Counted from the stretch's first letter, positions 44,027-53,751 are shown. The stretch is 64,000 nt of DNA from Neptuniibacter victor (GCA_027943745.1 AP025763.1:1612001-1676000); one strand, 5' to 3'. Translations and numbers: made by a program. The notes: generated by a model not told the origin, from the sequence alone.

Positions 44027-44899
44027 ATGGATGCTGTAACGATGTCATTGGATCTGAATCGACGCTATGAGACCCAGTGGCAGCGTTTGTCTAGTTTGGT
44101 GCACGATTTAGAAGGAGAGTATGTCCAGACTACACTCGGGCCTGTGTGGTTGACTTGTGCGGGTCCGAAAAGTGCGCCACCTCTTCTGCTACTGCATGGT
44201 CTTCATACTCCTGCTCCCTTTAGTATCGAATTTTTTCGTTCTCTCACGCAGCATTATCGGGTGTTTTGTCCCGATATCCCTGGTCAAGCTGGCAAAACTC
44301 CCGGCTTGGCACCAATGCCTTCTAATCAGGCCTATGCCTTATGGGTCGAGTGCTTGCTAGATGAGTTAGATATCTCGAGTTGCTGTGCTGTTGGGCTTTC
44401 ATTCGGAGGGGCTGTACTGCTTGATTTAGCTGTACGTACTCCGAAACGTATTTCTGCGGCATCTTTAGTCGTGCCTGCCGGTTTTTTTCGACCGATTTTT
44501 CGGCCACTTAAAAAGCTGTTGATGCCATTCGTTGATTTCAAATTACATCCTGACCAAATGCATTTCGATCAGTTGATGAAGCCACTGCTGGGGAATAACT
44601 GGCCAGCTTTAGAGGATTATTATTTTGCCGTATTTCAGACTGGTATTCCGCTAACGTTGATTCCTCCAGGCCCGTATGATCAAAGTCAATTAAGGCAGTT
44701 ATCTGCTCCGGTCCAGCTAATCACTGCAACGGAAGATCTTTATTTTTCGTCTGATAAACTGCGTAAATGCGCGCAGCAAGTTATTCCTAATTTAGTTCAC
44801 TTAAGTGAGGTTGAGGATCTACACGTCCCTAGCCCGTTAAATAGAGATAAGATCCAGAATGATGTGTTGAGCTTTCTAATGAAAGAAATGAGTATGTGA
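44027..44899 (+). CDS. Alpha/beta-fold hydrolase
   Basis: 290 residues. Oxyanion-hole region LLLHGLHTPAPF, nucleophile elbow VGLSFGGAVLLD (Ser in G-x-S-x-G near residue 126) and a probable catalytic His near the C-terminus in VEDLHVPSP. The substrate is unknown. AGGTGA precedes the ATG; 3 bp after glpG. Confidence 0.88.
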   Translation: MDAVTMSLDLNRRYETQWQRLSSLVHDLEGEYVQTTLGPVWLTCAGPKSAPPLLLLHGLHTPAPFSIEFFRSLTQHYRVFCPDIPGQAGKTPGLAPMPSNQAYALWVECLLDELDISSCCAVGLSFGGAVLLDLAVRTPKRISAASLVVPAGFFRPIFRPLKKLLMPFVDFKLHPDQMHFDQLMKPLLGNNWPALEDYYFAVFQTGIPLTLIPPGPYDQSQLRQLSAPVQLITATEDLYFSSDKLRKCAQQVIPNLVHLSEVEDLHVPSPLNRDKIQNDVLSFLMKEMSM

Positions 44900-44965
44900 T
44901 AAACTATGGGCATTGAAAGTAAGTGGAGAGCGCTCTCCATTTTTATGTTGTGAAGAGATATATCT

Positions 44966-45238
44966 ATGACTTATGAAGAACTAATTCAAGCAATGACACC
45001 TGATATGCATCAATCCCTTACACGAGCTGTTGAGTTGGGAAAGTGGCCTGATGGACGTCGTTTAACTCAGGAGCAAAAAGATATCTGTTTGCGTGCTGTT
45101 ATTGCTTACGATCATGACAATAAACCAGAAGAAGAGCGCGTTGGTTATATTAGTCGAGCTAAAAAAGATGGCAGTCAGCACGGTAAAGATCCTTTACAGC
45201 CAGACACTATTAAAATTTTGACAGATGATAAAAACTGA
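44966..45238 (+). CDS. DUF1315 (YeaC-like) protein
   Basis: 90 residues. MTYEELIQAMTPDMHQSLTR, then LGKWPDGRRLTQEQ, matches the DUF1315/YeaC family, whose function is unknown. The stop overlaps the next gene's start by one base. In pseudomonads it also sits beside the DUF2797 gene and pepN. Confidence 0.9.
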   Translation: MTYEELIQAMTPDMHQSLTRAVELGKWPDGRRLTQEQKDICLRAVIAYDHDNKPEEERVGYISRAKKDGSQHGKDPLQPDTIKILTDDKN

Positions 45239-46065
45239 TGCGTGAATTAGCGTGCGGGGCACTGCAGAAAATGCGTACGGAGCTTTCTGATACAGTGAGC
45301 TACTTCTTGCCAGTAGGCGAGCAAGAAGTCGCTATGAACGAGCTGATTGGAAAGCCCATTGTTTTGACGTATCAGGGTGCTATCAATTGCACACATTGTG
45401 GCCGGAAAACGAATAAAAGCTTCAATCAGGGTTTTTGTTACCCTTGTTTTAAAAGCCTTCCTCAGTGCGATCAATGTATCGTTAAGCCAGAACTTTGCCA
45501 TTTTCACGAGGGTACTTGTCGTGATGAAACTTGGGGTGAGCAATTTTGCTTTAAGGATCATTATGTTTATTTGGCAAACTCCTCAGGCGTAAAAGTTGGA
45601 ATCACGAGAGGAACTCAAATTCCAACGCGTTGGGTGGATCAAGGGGCGGTTCAAGCGCTACCTATTTTTAAGGTATCGACGCGCTTACAGTCGGGGAAAG
45701 TCGAGCGCCTTTTAGGCGAGCATGTTGCTGATAAAACAAATTGGCGGAAAATGCTGAAAAATGAAGTAGATGATCTGACTTTATCTGAAACGCGTGATCT
45801 TCTGTTTGATAAATGTAAAGACGGATTAACCGCTTTAGAAAGTGAGTTCGGCTTGCAGGCGATTCAGCGTTTACCGGATGCTGAGCAGATTGAAATCAAT
45901 TATCCCGTATTAAACTATCCATTGAAGGTAACGTCTTTTAATTTTGATAAAACACCAGAGGTCAGTGGTGTTTTACAAGGTATTAAGGGGCAGTATCTTA
46001 TTCTAGATACGGGTGTTATTAATATGCGTAAATTTACTGCCTATCAGGTCTCTATTTCTGCCTGA
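45238..46065 (+). CDS. DUF2797 protein
   Basis: 275 residues. An N-terminal cysteine-rich region (CTHCGRKT, CYPCFKSLPQCDQC, then CHFHEGTC) suggests zinc binding, followed by a GIY-YIG-like segment HYVYLANSSGVKVGITRG. This is the DUF2797 family; its function is unknown. Coupled to yeaC and followed by pepN 20 bp later. Confidence 0.9.
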   Translation: MRELACGALQKMRTELSDTVSYFLPVGEQEVAMNELIGKPIVLTYQGAINCTHCGRKTNKSFNQGFCYPCFKSLPQCDQCIVKPELCHFHEGTCRDETWGEQFCFKDHYVYLANSSGVKVGITRGTQIPTRWVDQGAVQALPIFKVSTRLQSGKVERLLGEHVADKTNWRKMLKNEVDDLTLSETRDLLFDKCKDGLTALESEFGLQAIQRLPDAEQIEINYPVLNYPLKVTSFNFDKTPEVSGVLQGIKGQYLILDTGVINMRKFTAYQVSISA

Positions 46066-46084
46066 TTCGAGCGAAGGTATTAAG

Positions 46085-48715
46085 ATGTCTTTGGAACCAA
46101 AAGCGATTTATCTAAAGGACTATACAGTCCCAAGTTATCTAATTGAAACGACTGATCTACGTTTCGAATTATTTGAAGATGAAACATTAGTTCATGCCGA
46201 GCTAAAGGTGACCAGGAATGCTGAGTGTAACAATGGTGCACCGGTCTTGGAGTTGCATGGGCATGAAAATTTAGAGTTACTTCATCTTGCTGTGGATGGT
46301 GAAGCGCTGGCAAGTGATGCATTTACCCGAGAAGGTGAGTTATTAACCTGCTATCGCCTGCCTGAACAGTTCTCCCTGACGTCTATTACTCGGATTCATC
46401 CGGAAACCAATACGGCGCTTGAAGGCTTGTATAAGTCTGATGGAATGTTTTGCACTCAGTGTGAAGCTGAAGGTTTCCGTCGTATTACGTTTTTTCCTGA
46501 TCGACCTGATGTTATGTCTGTCTTTAGTACAACTGTTGAGGCTGATAAAACGTTATATCCTGAGTTGTTATCAAACGGTAATCCAGTACAGAGTGGGGTT
46601 AGCGAGGATAATCGCCATTGGGTGACGTGGGAAGACCCATTCCCTAAGCCTGCTTACTTGTTTGCTCTTGTCGCGGGTGATCTGCAACATATTGAGGATA
46701 GTTATACGACGGCGTCAGGACGCGAAGTCGCGCTTAAAATTTACGCTGAAGCAAAGGATCTAGATAAGCTCGATTATGCGATGACTTCTTTGCAGAATGC
46801 GATGAAGTGGGACGAAGAGGTTTACGGTCGTGAGTATGATCTCGATATATATATGATTGTTGCTGTCGACTTCTTCAATATGGGGGCGATGGAGAATAAA
46901 GGGTTAAATATATTTAATACTTCATGTGTGCTCGCCAATGCGGCGACAACGACGGATGCTGGTTTCCAGAGGGTTGAAGGCGTTGTAGCTCATGAATATT
47001 TTCATAATTGGTCGGGCAACCGAGTAACCTGTAGAGATTGGTTCCAGCTGAGTTTAAAAGAAGGTTTTACCGTCTTTCGTGATGCTGAGTTTTCCGCTGA
47101 TATGAACTCTCGTACTGTAAAGCGTGTTGAGGATGTAAGCCTACTAAGAACTGCGCAGTTTGCCGAAGATGCAGGTCCAATGTCCCATCCAATTAGACCT
47201 GATTCATTTATCGAGATATCAAACTTTTACACGTTGACGGTATACGAGAAGGGAGCAGAAGTGGTGCGTATGGTGCGTACCCTTTTGGGAGAAAAACTGT
47301 TTAGGCAGGGATCAGATCTATATTTCCAGCGCCATGATGGTCAGGCAGTGACGACTGAAGATTTTGTAAAAGCGATGGAAGATGCATCAGGTCGTGATCT
47401 TACTCAGTTTAGAGCTTGGTACTATCAAGCGGGTACGCCTGAGCTTCATATAAGTGATTATTTCGATAATCAGACAGGTGATTATGAATTAATCGTTAAG
47501 CAGTCTTGTCCGGCAACACCTGGGCAAACGAAGAAAAGTAATTTCCATATCCCTCTAGCGATGGGGCTTTTAGCATCTGATGGTAATGAAATTGTTTTAC
47601 CAAATGGAAGTACTACTGAGATATTGGATGTAACAGAAACAGAACAACGCTTTGTTTTTAAAGGGTTGTCTGAAAAACCAGTACCGTCACTTTTACGCGG
47701 TTTTTCAGCGCCGGTAAAACTGTTTTATCCATATCAGCGCGATGAACTAATGTTTCTAATGGCACATGATAGCGATGGCTTCTCCCGTTGGGATGCCGCT
47801 CAGACATTAGCTGTAGATATCATGCAGGAGCTTGTGTCTGAATACAGCGCGAATAAACAAATGGTGCTGGATGATCGTTTGGTAACTGCTTTTAAAATGG
47901 TACTTTCATCACAAGGCTTGGATAAAGCGATGGTCAGTAAGGTATTGACGCTTCCATCTGAGGCCTATCTTTCAGAGTTGGCTGAATGTGTTGATGTTGA
48001 TGCAATTTATCATGTGCGCCAGTTTGTGAAGCGTGAATTAGCGGAAAAGTTAGAAACGCTTTTTGTTAGCACTTATCAGGAAAACGATGTCGAGAGTGTT
48101 TACAGTCCAGATGCAGAATCTGTAGCACGCCGAAGCCTTAAAAACTTATGCTTATCTTATTTGATGAGTTTAGAAACGGACACTTATCTTGCTTTTGCGC
48201 AAAATCAATATGATAAAGCGGATAACATGACAGATATGCAGGCTGCTTTAGTATTGGTCGTGCACTCCTCTTTTGCGGAGGCGGCTGAATCGATGCTATC
48301 TGATTTCTATCAGCGTTGGCAGTCCGAAAGTTTGGTTGTTAACCTATGGTTATCGATACAAGCGGCTGCTCCTCAAGAGGGGGCGCTTGAGCGGGTTGAA
48401 GCATTAATGGCGCATTCTGCATTTGATAATAAAAATCCAAACAAACTCCGATCTTTGATTTCGGTTTTTTGTGCTCAGAATACAGTGAATTTCCATGCAT
48501 TAAATGGAAGTGGGTACCGTTTTCTAGCGGATCGTATTCTTGAATTGAATAGCCAGAATCCTCAAATAGCTTCTCGAATGTTGACGCCATTGACGCGTTG
48601 GAAAAAATATTCACCGCAAAGGCAGGCGTTGATGCGTCAGCAATTACAACGCATTGAAGCGAGTGAGAACTTATCAAAGGATGTTTTTGAGGTGGTGAGT
48701 AAAAGCTTAGTGTAA
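46085..48715 (+). CDS. pepN: Aminopeptidase N
   Basis: M1-family zinc aminopeptidase, 876 residues. Start set at ATG 46085 (GAAGG upstream); the frame extends upstream into the previous gene without support. GAMEN occurs in MGAMENKGLNIF, the zinc motif HEYFHNWSGNRVTCRDWFQ holds HExxH, and the third ligand Glu lies in SLKEGFTVFRDAEF. Domains: beta-saddle, thermolysin-like catalytic, beta-sandwich and C-terminal helical, as in E. coli PepN. Confidence 0.97.
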   Translation: MSLEPKAIYLKDYTVPSYLIETTDLRFELFEDETLVHAELKVTRNAECNNGAPVLELHGHENLELLHLAVDGEALASDAFTREGELLTCYRLPEQFSLTSITRIHPETNTALEGLYKSDGMFCTQCEAEGFRRITFFPDRPDVMSVFSTTVEADKTLYPELLSNGNPVQSGVSEDNRHWVTWEDPFPKPAYLFALVAGDLQHIEDSYTTASGREVALKIYAEAKDLDKLDYAMTSLQNAMKWDEEVYGREYDLDIYMIVAVDFFNMGAMENKGLNIFNTSCVLANAATTTDAGFQRVEGVVAHEYFHNWSGNRVTCRDWFQLSLKEGFTVFRDAEFSADMNSRTVKRVEDVSLLRTAQFAEDAGPMSHPIRPDSFIEISNFYTLTVYEKGAEVVRMVRTLLGEKLFRQGSDLYFQRHDGQAVTTEDFVKAMEDASGRDLTQFRAWYYQAGTPELHISDYFDNQTGDYELIVKQSCPATPGQTKKSNFHIPLAMGLLASDGNEIVLPNGSTTEILDVTETEQRFVFKGLSEKPVPSLLRGFSAPVKLFYPYQRDELMFLMAHDSDGFSRWDAAQTLAVDIMQELVSEYSANKQMVLDDRLVTAFKMVLSSQGLDKAMVSKVLTLPSEAYLSELAECVDVDAIYHVRQFVKRELAEKLETLFVSTYQENDVESVYSPDAESVARRSLKNLCLSYLMSLETDTYLAFAQNQYDKADNMTDMQAALVLVVHSSFAEAAESMLSDFYQRWQSESLVVNLWLSIQAAAPQEGALERVEALMAHSAFDNKNPNKLRSLISVFCAQNTVNFHALNGSGYRFLADRILELNSQNPQIASRMLTPLTRWKKYSPQRQALMRQQLQRIEASENLSKDVFEVVSKSLV

Positions 48716-48858
48716 AAAATTTGTATATTCGCCTTAAGCCGGGGGGACGAATTGATTTCCCTCGGCTATACTCGCTTTTGAGTGTATGCCAAGTCGAAGA
48801 TCGTTTGATTTGGATTTAGCGAAAAATAATAAAATATACGTTTGACCAAGGATGCAAC

Positions 48859-49254
48859 ATGTCACAATTACTGTCTGCAGAAGATAAATTTGATATCCAA
48901 CAGAATTTCCGACGTTATATGCGTCTGAAAGACAGTCATGAACTAGCCAACGAAGCCTTTAAGGCAGCAAAAGCAAACCGTATTTGGATTGCCGGTATTA
49001 TTTTGCTGTTATTCGCATTAGCTTCCGACTTTTTTTTAGGGGCCGCAGCGGGTTTGTTTGGTGTTTATTTCTATAATGTCATTACTAGCTGGCTCGATAC
49101 AAACTCGAGTGATGAGAGTTTGGAAGAGCTAGACCGTTGGTTCTCTAATAAGCGTCTAAAGTTTGAAGGACGTATTCTTTATTTTCGTCAAGATGAGTTA
49201 TTAGAAAACCCGCTAGACCCTTTTAATGAGGCATGCTTTGCTGCATCTGAATAA
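48859..49254 (+). CDS. Uncharacterised membrane protein (131 aa)
   Basis: A soluble charged N-terminus (about 1-40), one or two hydrophobic helices at about 47-80 (WIAGIILLLFALASDFF, then GAAAGLFGVYFY), and an acidic C-terminus. AAGGA lies 7 nt before the ATG. No family recognised. Monocistronic with its own terminator. Confidence 0.78.
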   Translation: MSQLLSAEDKFDIQQNFRRYMRLKDSHELANEAFKAAKANRIWIAGIILLLFALASDFFLGAAAGLFGVYFYNVITSWLDTNSSDESLEELDRWFSNKRLKFEGRILYFRQDELLENPLDPFNEACFAASE

Positions 49255-49275
49255 GTAGCAAGTGCCATAGATAAT

Positions 49276-49308
49276 AATGCCGAAGAGTGGAAGCTTTTCG
49301 GCATTTTT
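49276..49308 (+). terminator. Terminator of the 131-aa gene
   Basis: AATGCCGAA (49276-49284) pairs with TTCGGCATT (49297-49305), followed by T's. Confidence 0.85.
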
Positions 49309-49325
49309 GTTTCTAGGGGAGGTAT

Positions 49326-49922
49326 ATGGAGCTATTACAGCAAAAGCGATTTTGGATATTTGATCTCGATGGTACGTTAACAAAACCCGTTCATGATTTT
49401 GCCCATATTAGAGACGTATTGGGGCTTGCTCCTGATGCAGATATTCTTAGAGCTATTGAAGAGCAGCCTGAAGCCATTAAGCGCACAATGTTGGCGCAGT
49501 TAGATCGGTTGGAGAGGCATTATGCAGCACTAGCAGAGCCCTCTGAGGGCGTTATTGCACTTTTAGCGCGGTTACAAAACGCGGGTTGTTGTTTAGGGAT
49601 CCTAACCAGGAATACTAAAGAGTTTGCAGAGCTCTCTTTGTCGGCTATAGGAGCTGCAAGCTTTTTTAAATCGATTGATGTACTTGGGAGAGACGAGGCA
49701 GCACCTAAACCATCCCCTGAAGGTATAAATATTCTTTTAAATCAATGGGGTGCAGATAAAACGCAAAGTGTTATGGTTGGAGATTTCCATTTTGATCTGT
49801 TATCTGGGCGCTTGGCTAATGTGACAACGGTTCATGTTGATGCTTCGCCAAGACATTGGCCGGAAGACACCGATATTAGAGTGGATAATTTATTTGAGCT
49901 GTCTGACATGCTTGGGTACTAG
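49326..49922 (+). CDS. HAD-family phosphatase (phosphoglycolate-phosphatase-like)
   Basis: 198 residues. Motif I FDLDGTLT is the normal DxDxT, unlike the tandem HAD protein at 2366. Motif II LTRNTKE, motif III near KPSPEG and motif IV MVGDFHFDLLSG are present. A C1-type cap lies at about 25-75. The substrate is unknown. RBS GGGGAGG. Confidence 0.9.
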   Translation: MELLQQKRFWIFDLDGTLTKPVHDFAHIRDVLGLAPDADILRAIEEQPEAIKRTMLAQLDRLERHYAALAEPSEGVIALLARLQNAGCCLGILTRNTKEFAELSLSAIGAASFFKSIDVLGRDEAAPKPSPEGINILLNQWGADKTQSVMVGDFHFDLLSGRLANVTTVHVDASPRHWPEDTDIRVDNLFELSDMLGY

Positions 49923-49927
49923 ATTGG

Positions 49928-50058
49928 CTTAGGTTTTGCTATATCAAGTATGAGGAAAGCGTTTGCTTTACTCTTGGCCTAAGCATTGGAGAGGCTGAAT
50001 GGTAGTTCTCTACAATGTGACTTTAGACCAAAGCGCTGAGCGCTTTGGTCTTTTTTTT
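49928..50058 (+). terminator. Structured 3' region and strong terminator
   Basis: AGACCAAAGCGC (50025-50036) pairs with GCGCTTTGGTCT (50040-50051), followed by eight T's. The 100 nt before it contain GCTTAGG (49928) and CCTAAGC pairing. It ends the HAD transcript; a 3'-derived small RNA is possible but unproven. Confidence 0.75.
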
Positions 50059-50121
50059 ATTATGTTCCCATCGTGCGATCACGCAATAAGGATAAATTGC
50101 TGAACTGAAATGCTCGCTTGC

Positions 50122-50161
50122 TTGATCTTCATCAAAATGGCCACTTCGCTTTATCTATATT
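50122..50161 (+). promoter_or_regulatory. FNR/ANR box and promoter of the hemerythrin gene
   Basis: TTGAT-CTTC-ATCAA at 50122-50135 matches the FNR consensus at every fixed position. A TATATT -10 (50156-50161) puts the box centre near -40, the class II activation position. The gene starts 108 bp after the -10. Confidence 0.75.
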
Positions 50162-50268
50162 TTACAGAGTACGGATCTTAAAGAGTGCTTTGCGCATCTC
50201 TACTTCGTTAGGATGGCTAAAGCATTTCTGGGTAGGTCTGCCACTCTATAGTCCGGGAAGGTGTATTT

Positions 50269-50820
50269 ATGACGATTCTTTCAGAGTTGCATCAAGATCA
50301 TGTGAATCTCAATAAGCTACTAGTTATCTTGCGTCAAAAGTGTGAAAGCCTTAGGGCAGGTGATCATCCAAACTTTAATTTAATGGCCGATGTGATCTCT
50401 TATATTTCAGGGTACGCTGATGGCTTTCATCATCCTAGAGAGGATCGGATGTATGAGTATTTCTTTGGACGTTTAGATAAACTGGATCAGAAGTTGAACG
50501 ACTGTAAAGTTGAACATGAGAAATTGAAAGTGGCGAGTACACAGTTGCATGACACTATTGAGGGGGTTCTGCACGATTCGGTCGTTCCAATGGAAGAGTT
50601 CGCTGATCGGCTAGAAGCGTTTGTTTGTCTGCAAATAGATCATTTGAACACTGAAGAGGGTGAACTATTTCCCTTGATTGAAGAGCAGGCGAGTGAAGAG
50701 GATTGGAAGATACTTGATCAAAACTTGCCCAAGCCAGAAGACCCGTTATTTGGAGCAAAGCAAGCGCATGAATATTCAGATTTATACAAAGAATTGATTA
50801 TGGATATGAATAGCGCGTGA
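50269..50820 (+). CDS. Hemerythrin-like iron protein
   Basis: 183 residues, one four-helix HHE domain. Ligand histidines appear in ELHQDHVNL, GFHHPREDRMYEY, EHEKL and QIDHLNTEEGELF. Such proteins bind oxygen or nitric oxide at a di-iron site or act in iron-sulfur repair. A perfect FNR/ANR box upstream fits a role under low oxygen. The 346 bp before it hold no other gene. Confidence 0.9.
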   Translation: MTILSELHQDHVNLNKLLVILRQKCESLRAGDHPNFNLMADVISYISGYADGFHHPREDRMYEYFFGRLDKLDQKLNDCKVEHEKLKVASTQLHDTIEGVLHDSVVPMEEFADRLEAFVCLQIDHLNTEEGELFPLIEEQASEEDWKILDQNLPKPEDPLFGAKQAHEYSDLYKELIMDMNSA

Positions 50821-50841
50821 CGTATCTATTATTTGTGAAAC

Positions 50842-51993
50842 TTAAGCTTGCTGCGAGCTTATTGAGGAAAGGTTTGCTTCTCGGGGAGATAGTTCAGGGA
50901 ATGAAGCGAAGGAAACTTGGTCTCTACCATTGTGTTTAGAGGTATAGACGGCTTTGTCGGCTGATTGAATAAGCTGATATGCAATATCATCTAGTTTCAG
51001 CGCTGTGTACTTTTCAGGATGGCATAGGGATACCCCCACTGATGTCGTCATTCTGAATGGCTGGGACTCTTCGCCACGGAAAATTAATTTAGAGAGTTTG
51101 TGGCGGAGGGTCTCAGCAATTTCTAACGCACGATCTTTATCGCAGTTAGGTAGTAAAATAGCGAACTCTTCGCCGCCGTAACGAGCAATGATATCTGTTT
51201 TGCGCAGTTGTTTATTTAAGAATAAGCCTACCGTCCTTAAGACCCTGTCACCGGTTTGGTGACCGTAAGTGTCATTAACCGTTTTAAAGTGATCCAGATC
51301 CAGAAATAGGCAGGATAATGGGTGAGCACTTCGGCTTGCCCTAGAGAGCTCGCGAACGATCTCTTGGTCAAATGAGCGGCGATTATGCACTTTGGTGAGC
51401 ATATCTATGCTGCTTAAACGGTGGAGGTTTTCTTGATTAATGCAATTCTCAATACATACAGAGACCACAGAGGCAAGGTGCTGGATGTAATCGTAACGTA
51501 CATGTTCGGTATAGCGGCTAGCATCACTGCTACCTAAGTGAAGACTTCCAATTAAGCAGTTTTGCCTGATCAGTGGGAGTAAAGCACAGGATTCAATTGC
51601 GCTGTCAGTAACCGGAAATGCTTCTGATCTAAGTGGGGTGCTGGGAGCACCCACAATCATTTTTTGATTAGGGTAGATCGATTTAAGCAAGCGTTGACTC
51701 TGTACAAAACGTAATGTGTTACCCGGAGCTGGTGGAATATAATCATCCAATAGGCTGCGAGCCGCATGTTCAGGGTCAAATAGAATGAGGTTTACGCTGC
51801 TTAGCCTAAAAAACTCTTTAAAGTCGATCAATATAAGATCAAGTAGTTCGGATAGGCGCCCACAAGAAAGCAGTCGAAGTTCTACTTCGAAAAAACTATT
51901 CAGAACAGACTCATTTTTCTCCGCTTTGCTGATCATCAGCCGCAGAGTGCGTTTGAGCTCCTGATTTTCTTTTTCTAGCGAGCTTTGGCCCAT
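50842..51993 (-). CDS. GAF/DUF484-GGDEF diguanylate cyclase
   Basis: 383 residues. A short coiled coil (about 1-35), a GAF-like domain resembling DUF484 (about 40-190), and GGDEF (about 200-365) with RYGGEEFAILLP and an intact RKTD inhibitory site. No membrane helix. It makes c-di-GMP in response to an unknown signal. Convergent with the hemerythrin gene, 21 bp apart. Confidence 0.92.
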   Translation of the reverse strand: MGQSSLEKENQELKRTLRLMISKAEKNESVLNSFFEVELRLLSCGRLSELLDLILIDFKEFFRLSSVNLILFDPEHAARSLLDDYIPPAPGNTLRFVQSQRLLKSIYPNQKMIVGAPSTPLRSEAFPVTDSAIESCALLPLIRQNCLIGSLHLGSSDASRYTEHVRYDYIQHLASVVSVCIENCINQENLHRLSSIDMLTKVHNRRSFDQEIVRELSRASRSAHPLSCLFLDLDHFKTVNDTYGHQTGDRVLRTVGLFLNKQLRKTDIIARYGGEEFAILLPNCDKDRALEIAETLRHKLSKLIFRGEESQPFRMTTSVGVSLCHPEKYTALKLDDIAYQLIQSADKAVYTSKHNGRDQVSFASFPELSPREANLSSISSQQA

Positions 51994-52110
51994 CTGTTTC
52001 CCTTGATAAGGCTTACCTTATTGCTATCGGCTGTTTTCTAAAACTATATAGTTTTTTTTTAACTTTTTAGTGAGAAATATTAATGACAATTTTATATATT
52101 TTTTAAATAC

Positions 52111-52716
52111 TTACCGGTTGTTCATATATTGTTCAACAGTTTCTACAACCGCTTGGGTATGAGCGTCGATTTCCATATTAATATGTGCACCTTGTTCGAG
52201 GGTACCGAAGGTTGTCATTGATAATGTTTCAGGGATTAAAAAGACATTAAAAAGCCCTTCCTTAACCTCGCCAACAGTTAGGCTGCAGCCATTCAGGCCT
52301 ATGAAGCCTTTAGCAAAAATGTATTTTTGCCATTCAGGTTTTGTCTTAAACCAAATGATCCAGTTGTTATCTGGTGTTTCTATGCGATCAATCGTTACTT
52401 GTTGGTGTACGTGCCCAGATAGTACATGCCCGCCAATTTCATCGCCAAATTTTGCTGCACGTTCAAAATTGACCTCGTCGCCAATACTGAGCTGTCCTAG
52501 ATTGGTTACTCTTAGTGTTTCTATAATGAGGTCAAAATTAACCAAGTTGTTTTCAAAGCCTGTAACCGTTAGGCAGGTGCCATTGAGTGCAATACTTGCT
52601 CCCAACTGAAGGTTCTCGCACCGGTTTTTGGGGAGCTCAACTTGCAGTTGCATAAAATCAGCTTTTTTAACCATGCCGCGAATGACGGCCTTTCCCTGAA
52701 CGATTCCTGTAAACAT
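52111..52716 (-). CDS. ribE: Riboflavin synthase
   Basis: 201 residues, two lumazine-binding repeats. Start set at the ATG at 52716, because riboflavin synthases begin MFTGIV; the frame extends upstream without an RBS. Repeat 1 has NGTCLTVTGF and GGHVLSGHVH, repeat 2 GLNGCSLTVGEV. It dismutates two 6,7-dimethyl-8-ribityllumazine molecules. It is alone here, outside a rib operon. Confidence 0.93.
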   Translation of the reverse strand: MFTGIVQGKAVIRGMVKKADFMQLQVELPKNRCENLQLGASIALNGTCLTVTGFENNLVNFDLIIETLRVTNLGQLSIGDEVNFERAAKFGDEIGGHVLSGHVHQQVTIDRIETPDNNWIIWFKTKPEWQKYIFAKGFIGLNGCSLTVGEVKEGLFNVFLIPETLSMTTFGTLEQGAHINMEIDAHTQAVVETVEQYMNNR

Positions 52717-52809
52717 TGATACACTCTTTAGTTGGTACACTAATCTAAATATTGAAAGTTATCGTATCAATATTCAAAGCGGAACGCAGTGGCAATATGG
52801 AGACAGCCT

Positions 52810-53715
52810 ATGAAAATTCTTATTACCGGTGGAACCGGATTTATTGGGCAGAATTTGATAAATCAGCGCTTGTTAGCCGGTGATCAAATCTACTGTTTAA
52901 CGAGAAGCGCTGAAAAAGTCAGTTCGTTTTTTTCTTCCAATGTTGTCGCCCTAACTGAGCTGCCTGCTACAGATACATTGATTGTTGATGCCGTTATTAA
53001 TTTGGCGGGTGAGCCTATTTTAGATAAGCGCTGGTCCGCGAGCCGAAAAAAAATCCTTTTCGATAGCCGTGTCTCCTTGACTAAGGAGCTAGTTAACTGG
53101 ATCTCATTACAGTCGGATAAACCGAGTACTTTTATTAGTGGCTCGGCGATTGGTTATTACGGTAGCGATTCAAATGCGATCTTCAGCGAGGAAAGCCAAG
53201 GTCGATTGGGATTTACTCATGACCTTTGTAATGCTTGGGAGGAGGCTGCTAATGAAGCTAAAGCCTATGGCGTTAGGGTCTGTACCATCCGAACAGGAAT
53301 AGTTTTGGGTGATGGTGGTGCATTAACTAAGATGCTGACTCCTTTTAAGTTAGGGTTAGGAGGCCCTATAGGAGATGGACAGCAGTGGATGTCCTGGATC
53401 CACATTGATGATCAGGTTGATGTTATTGAGATGCTGCTAACTCATTCTCAGTTAGAAGGAGTCTACAATCTAACCGCGCCAGAGGCTGTTACCAATAGAG
53501 AATTTTCAACGTCTTTAGGCCAAGCGCTACACCGTCCCGCCGTTTTACCTATGCCTCGTTTTATGATGCAAATAATTTTAGGAGAGGGGGCTGAGTTATT
53601 GGTAGAAGGACAAAAAGTTTACCCCCAAAAGCTTTTAGATCTGGGGTATGAATTTAAATATAAACAACTTCAAGATGCGCTGGAGGCGGTTTTTAAAGTT
53701 AGCGATACTGATTAA
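52810..53715 (+). CDS. TIGR01777/YfcH-type NAD(P)-dependent epimerase
   Basis: Start set at ATG 52810 (GGAGA 7 nt upstream). The short-chain dehydrogenase fold opens with ILITGGTGFIGQNL; VINLAGEPILDKRW, GSAIGYYG (catalytic Tyr) and the DUF1731 C-terminal part LPMPRFMMQIILGEGA are family markers. Length 301. The substrate is unknown. Confidence 0.92.
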   Translation: MKILITGGTGFIGQNLINQRLLAGDQIYCLTRSAEKVSSFFSSNVVALTELPATDTLIVDAVINLAGEPILDKRWSASRKKILFDSRVSLTKELVNWISLQSDKPSTFISGSAIGYYGSDSNAIFSEESQGRLGFTHDLCNAWEEAANEAKAYGVRVCTIRTGIVLGDGGALTKMLTPFKLGLGGPIGDGQQWMSWIHIDDQVDVIEMLLTHSQLEGVYNLTAPEAVTNREFSTSLGQALHRPAVLPMPRFMMQIILGEGAELLVEGQKVYPQKLLDLGYEFKYKQLQDALEAVFKVSDTD

Positions 53716-53751
53716 TGCTAGGTGAGATTAATCGGTAGTGAAGAGTAACGG

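Noticed and set aside
50118-50315. 65-codon frame over the FNR box
   Set aside because: No RBS, and it overlaps the hemerythrin start and a clear promoter.
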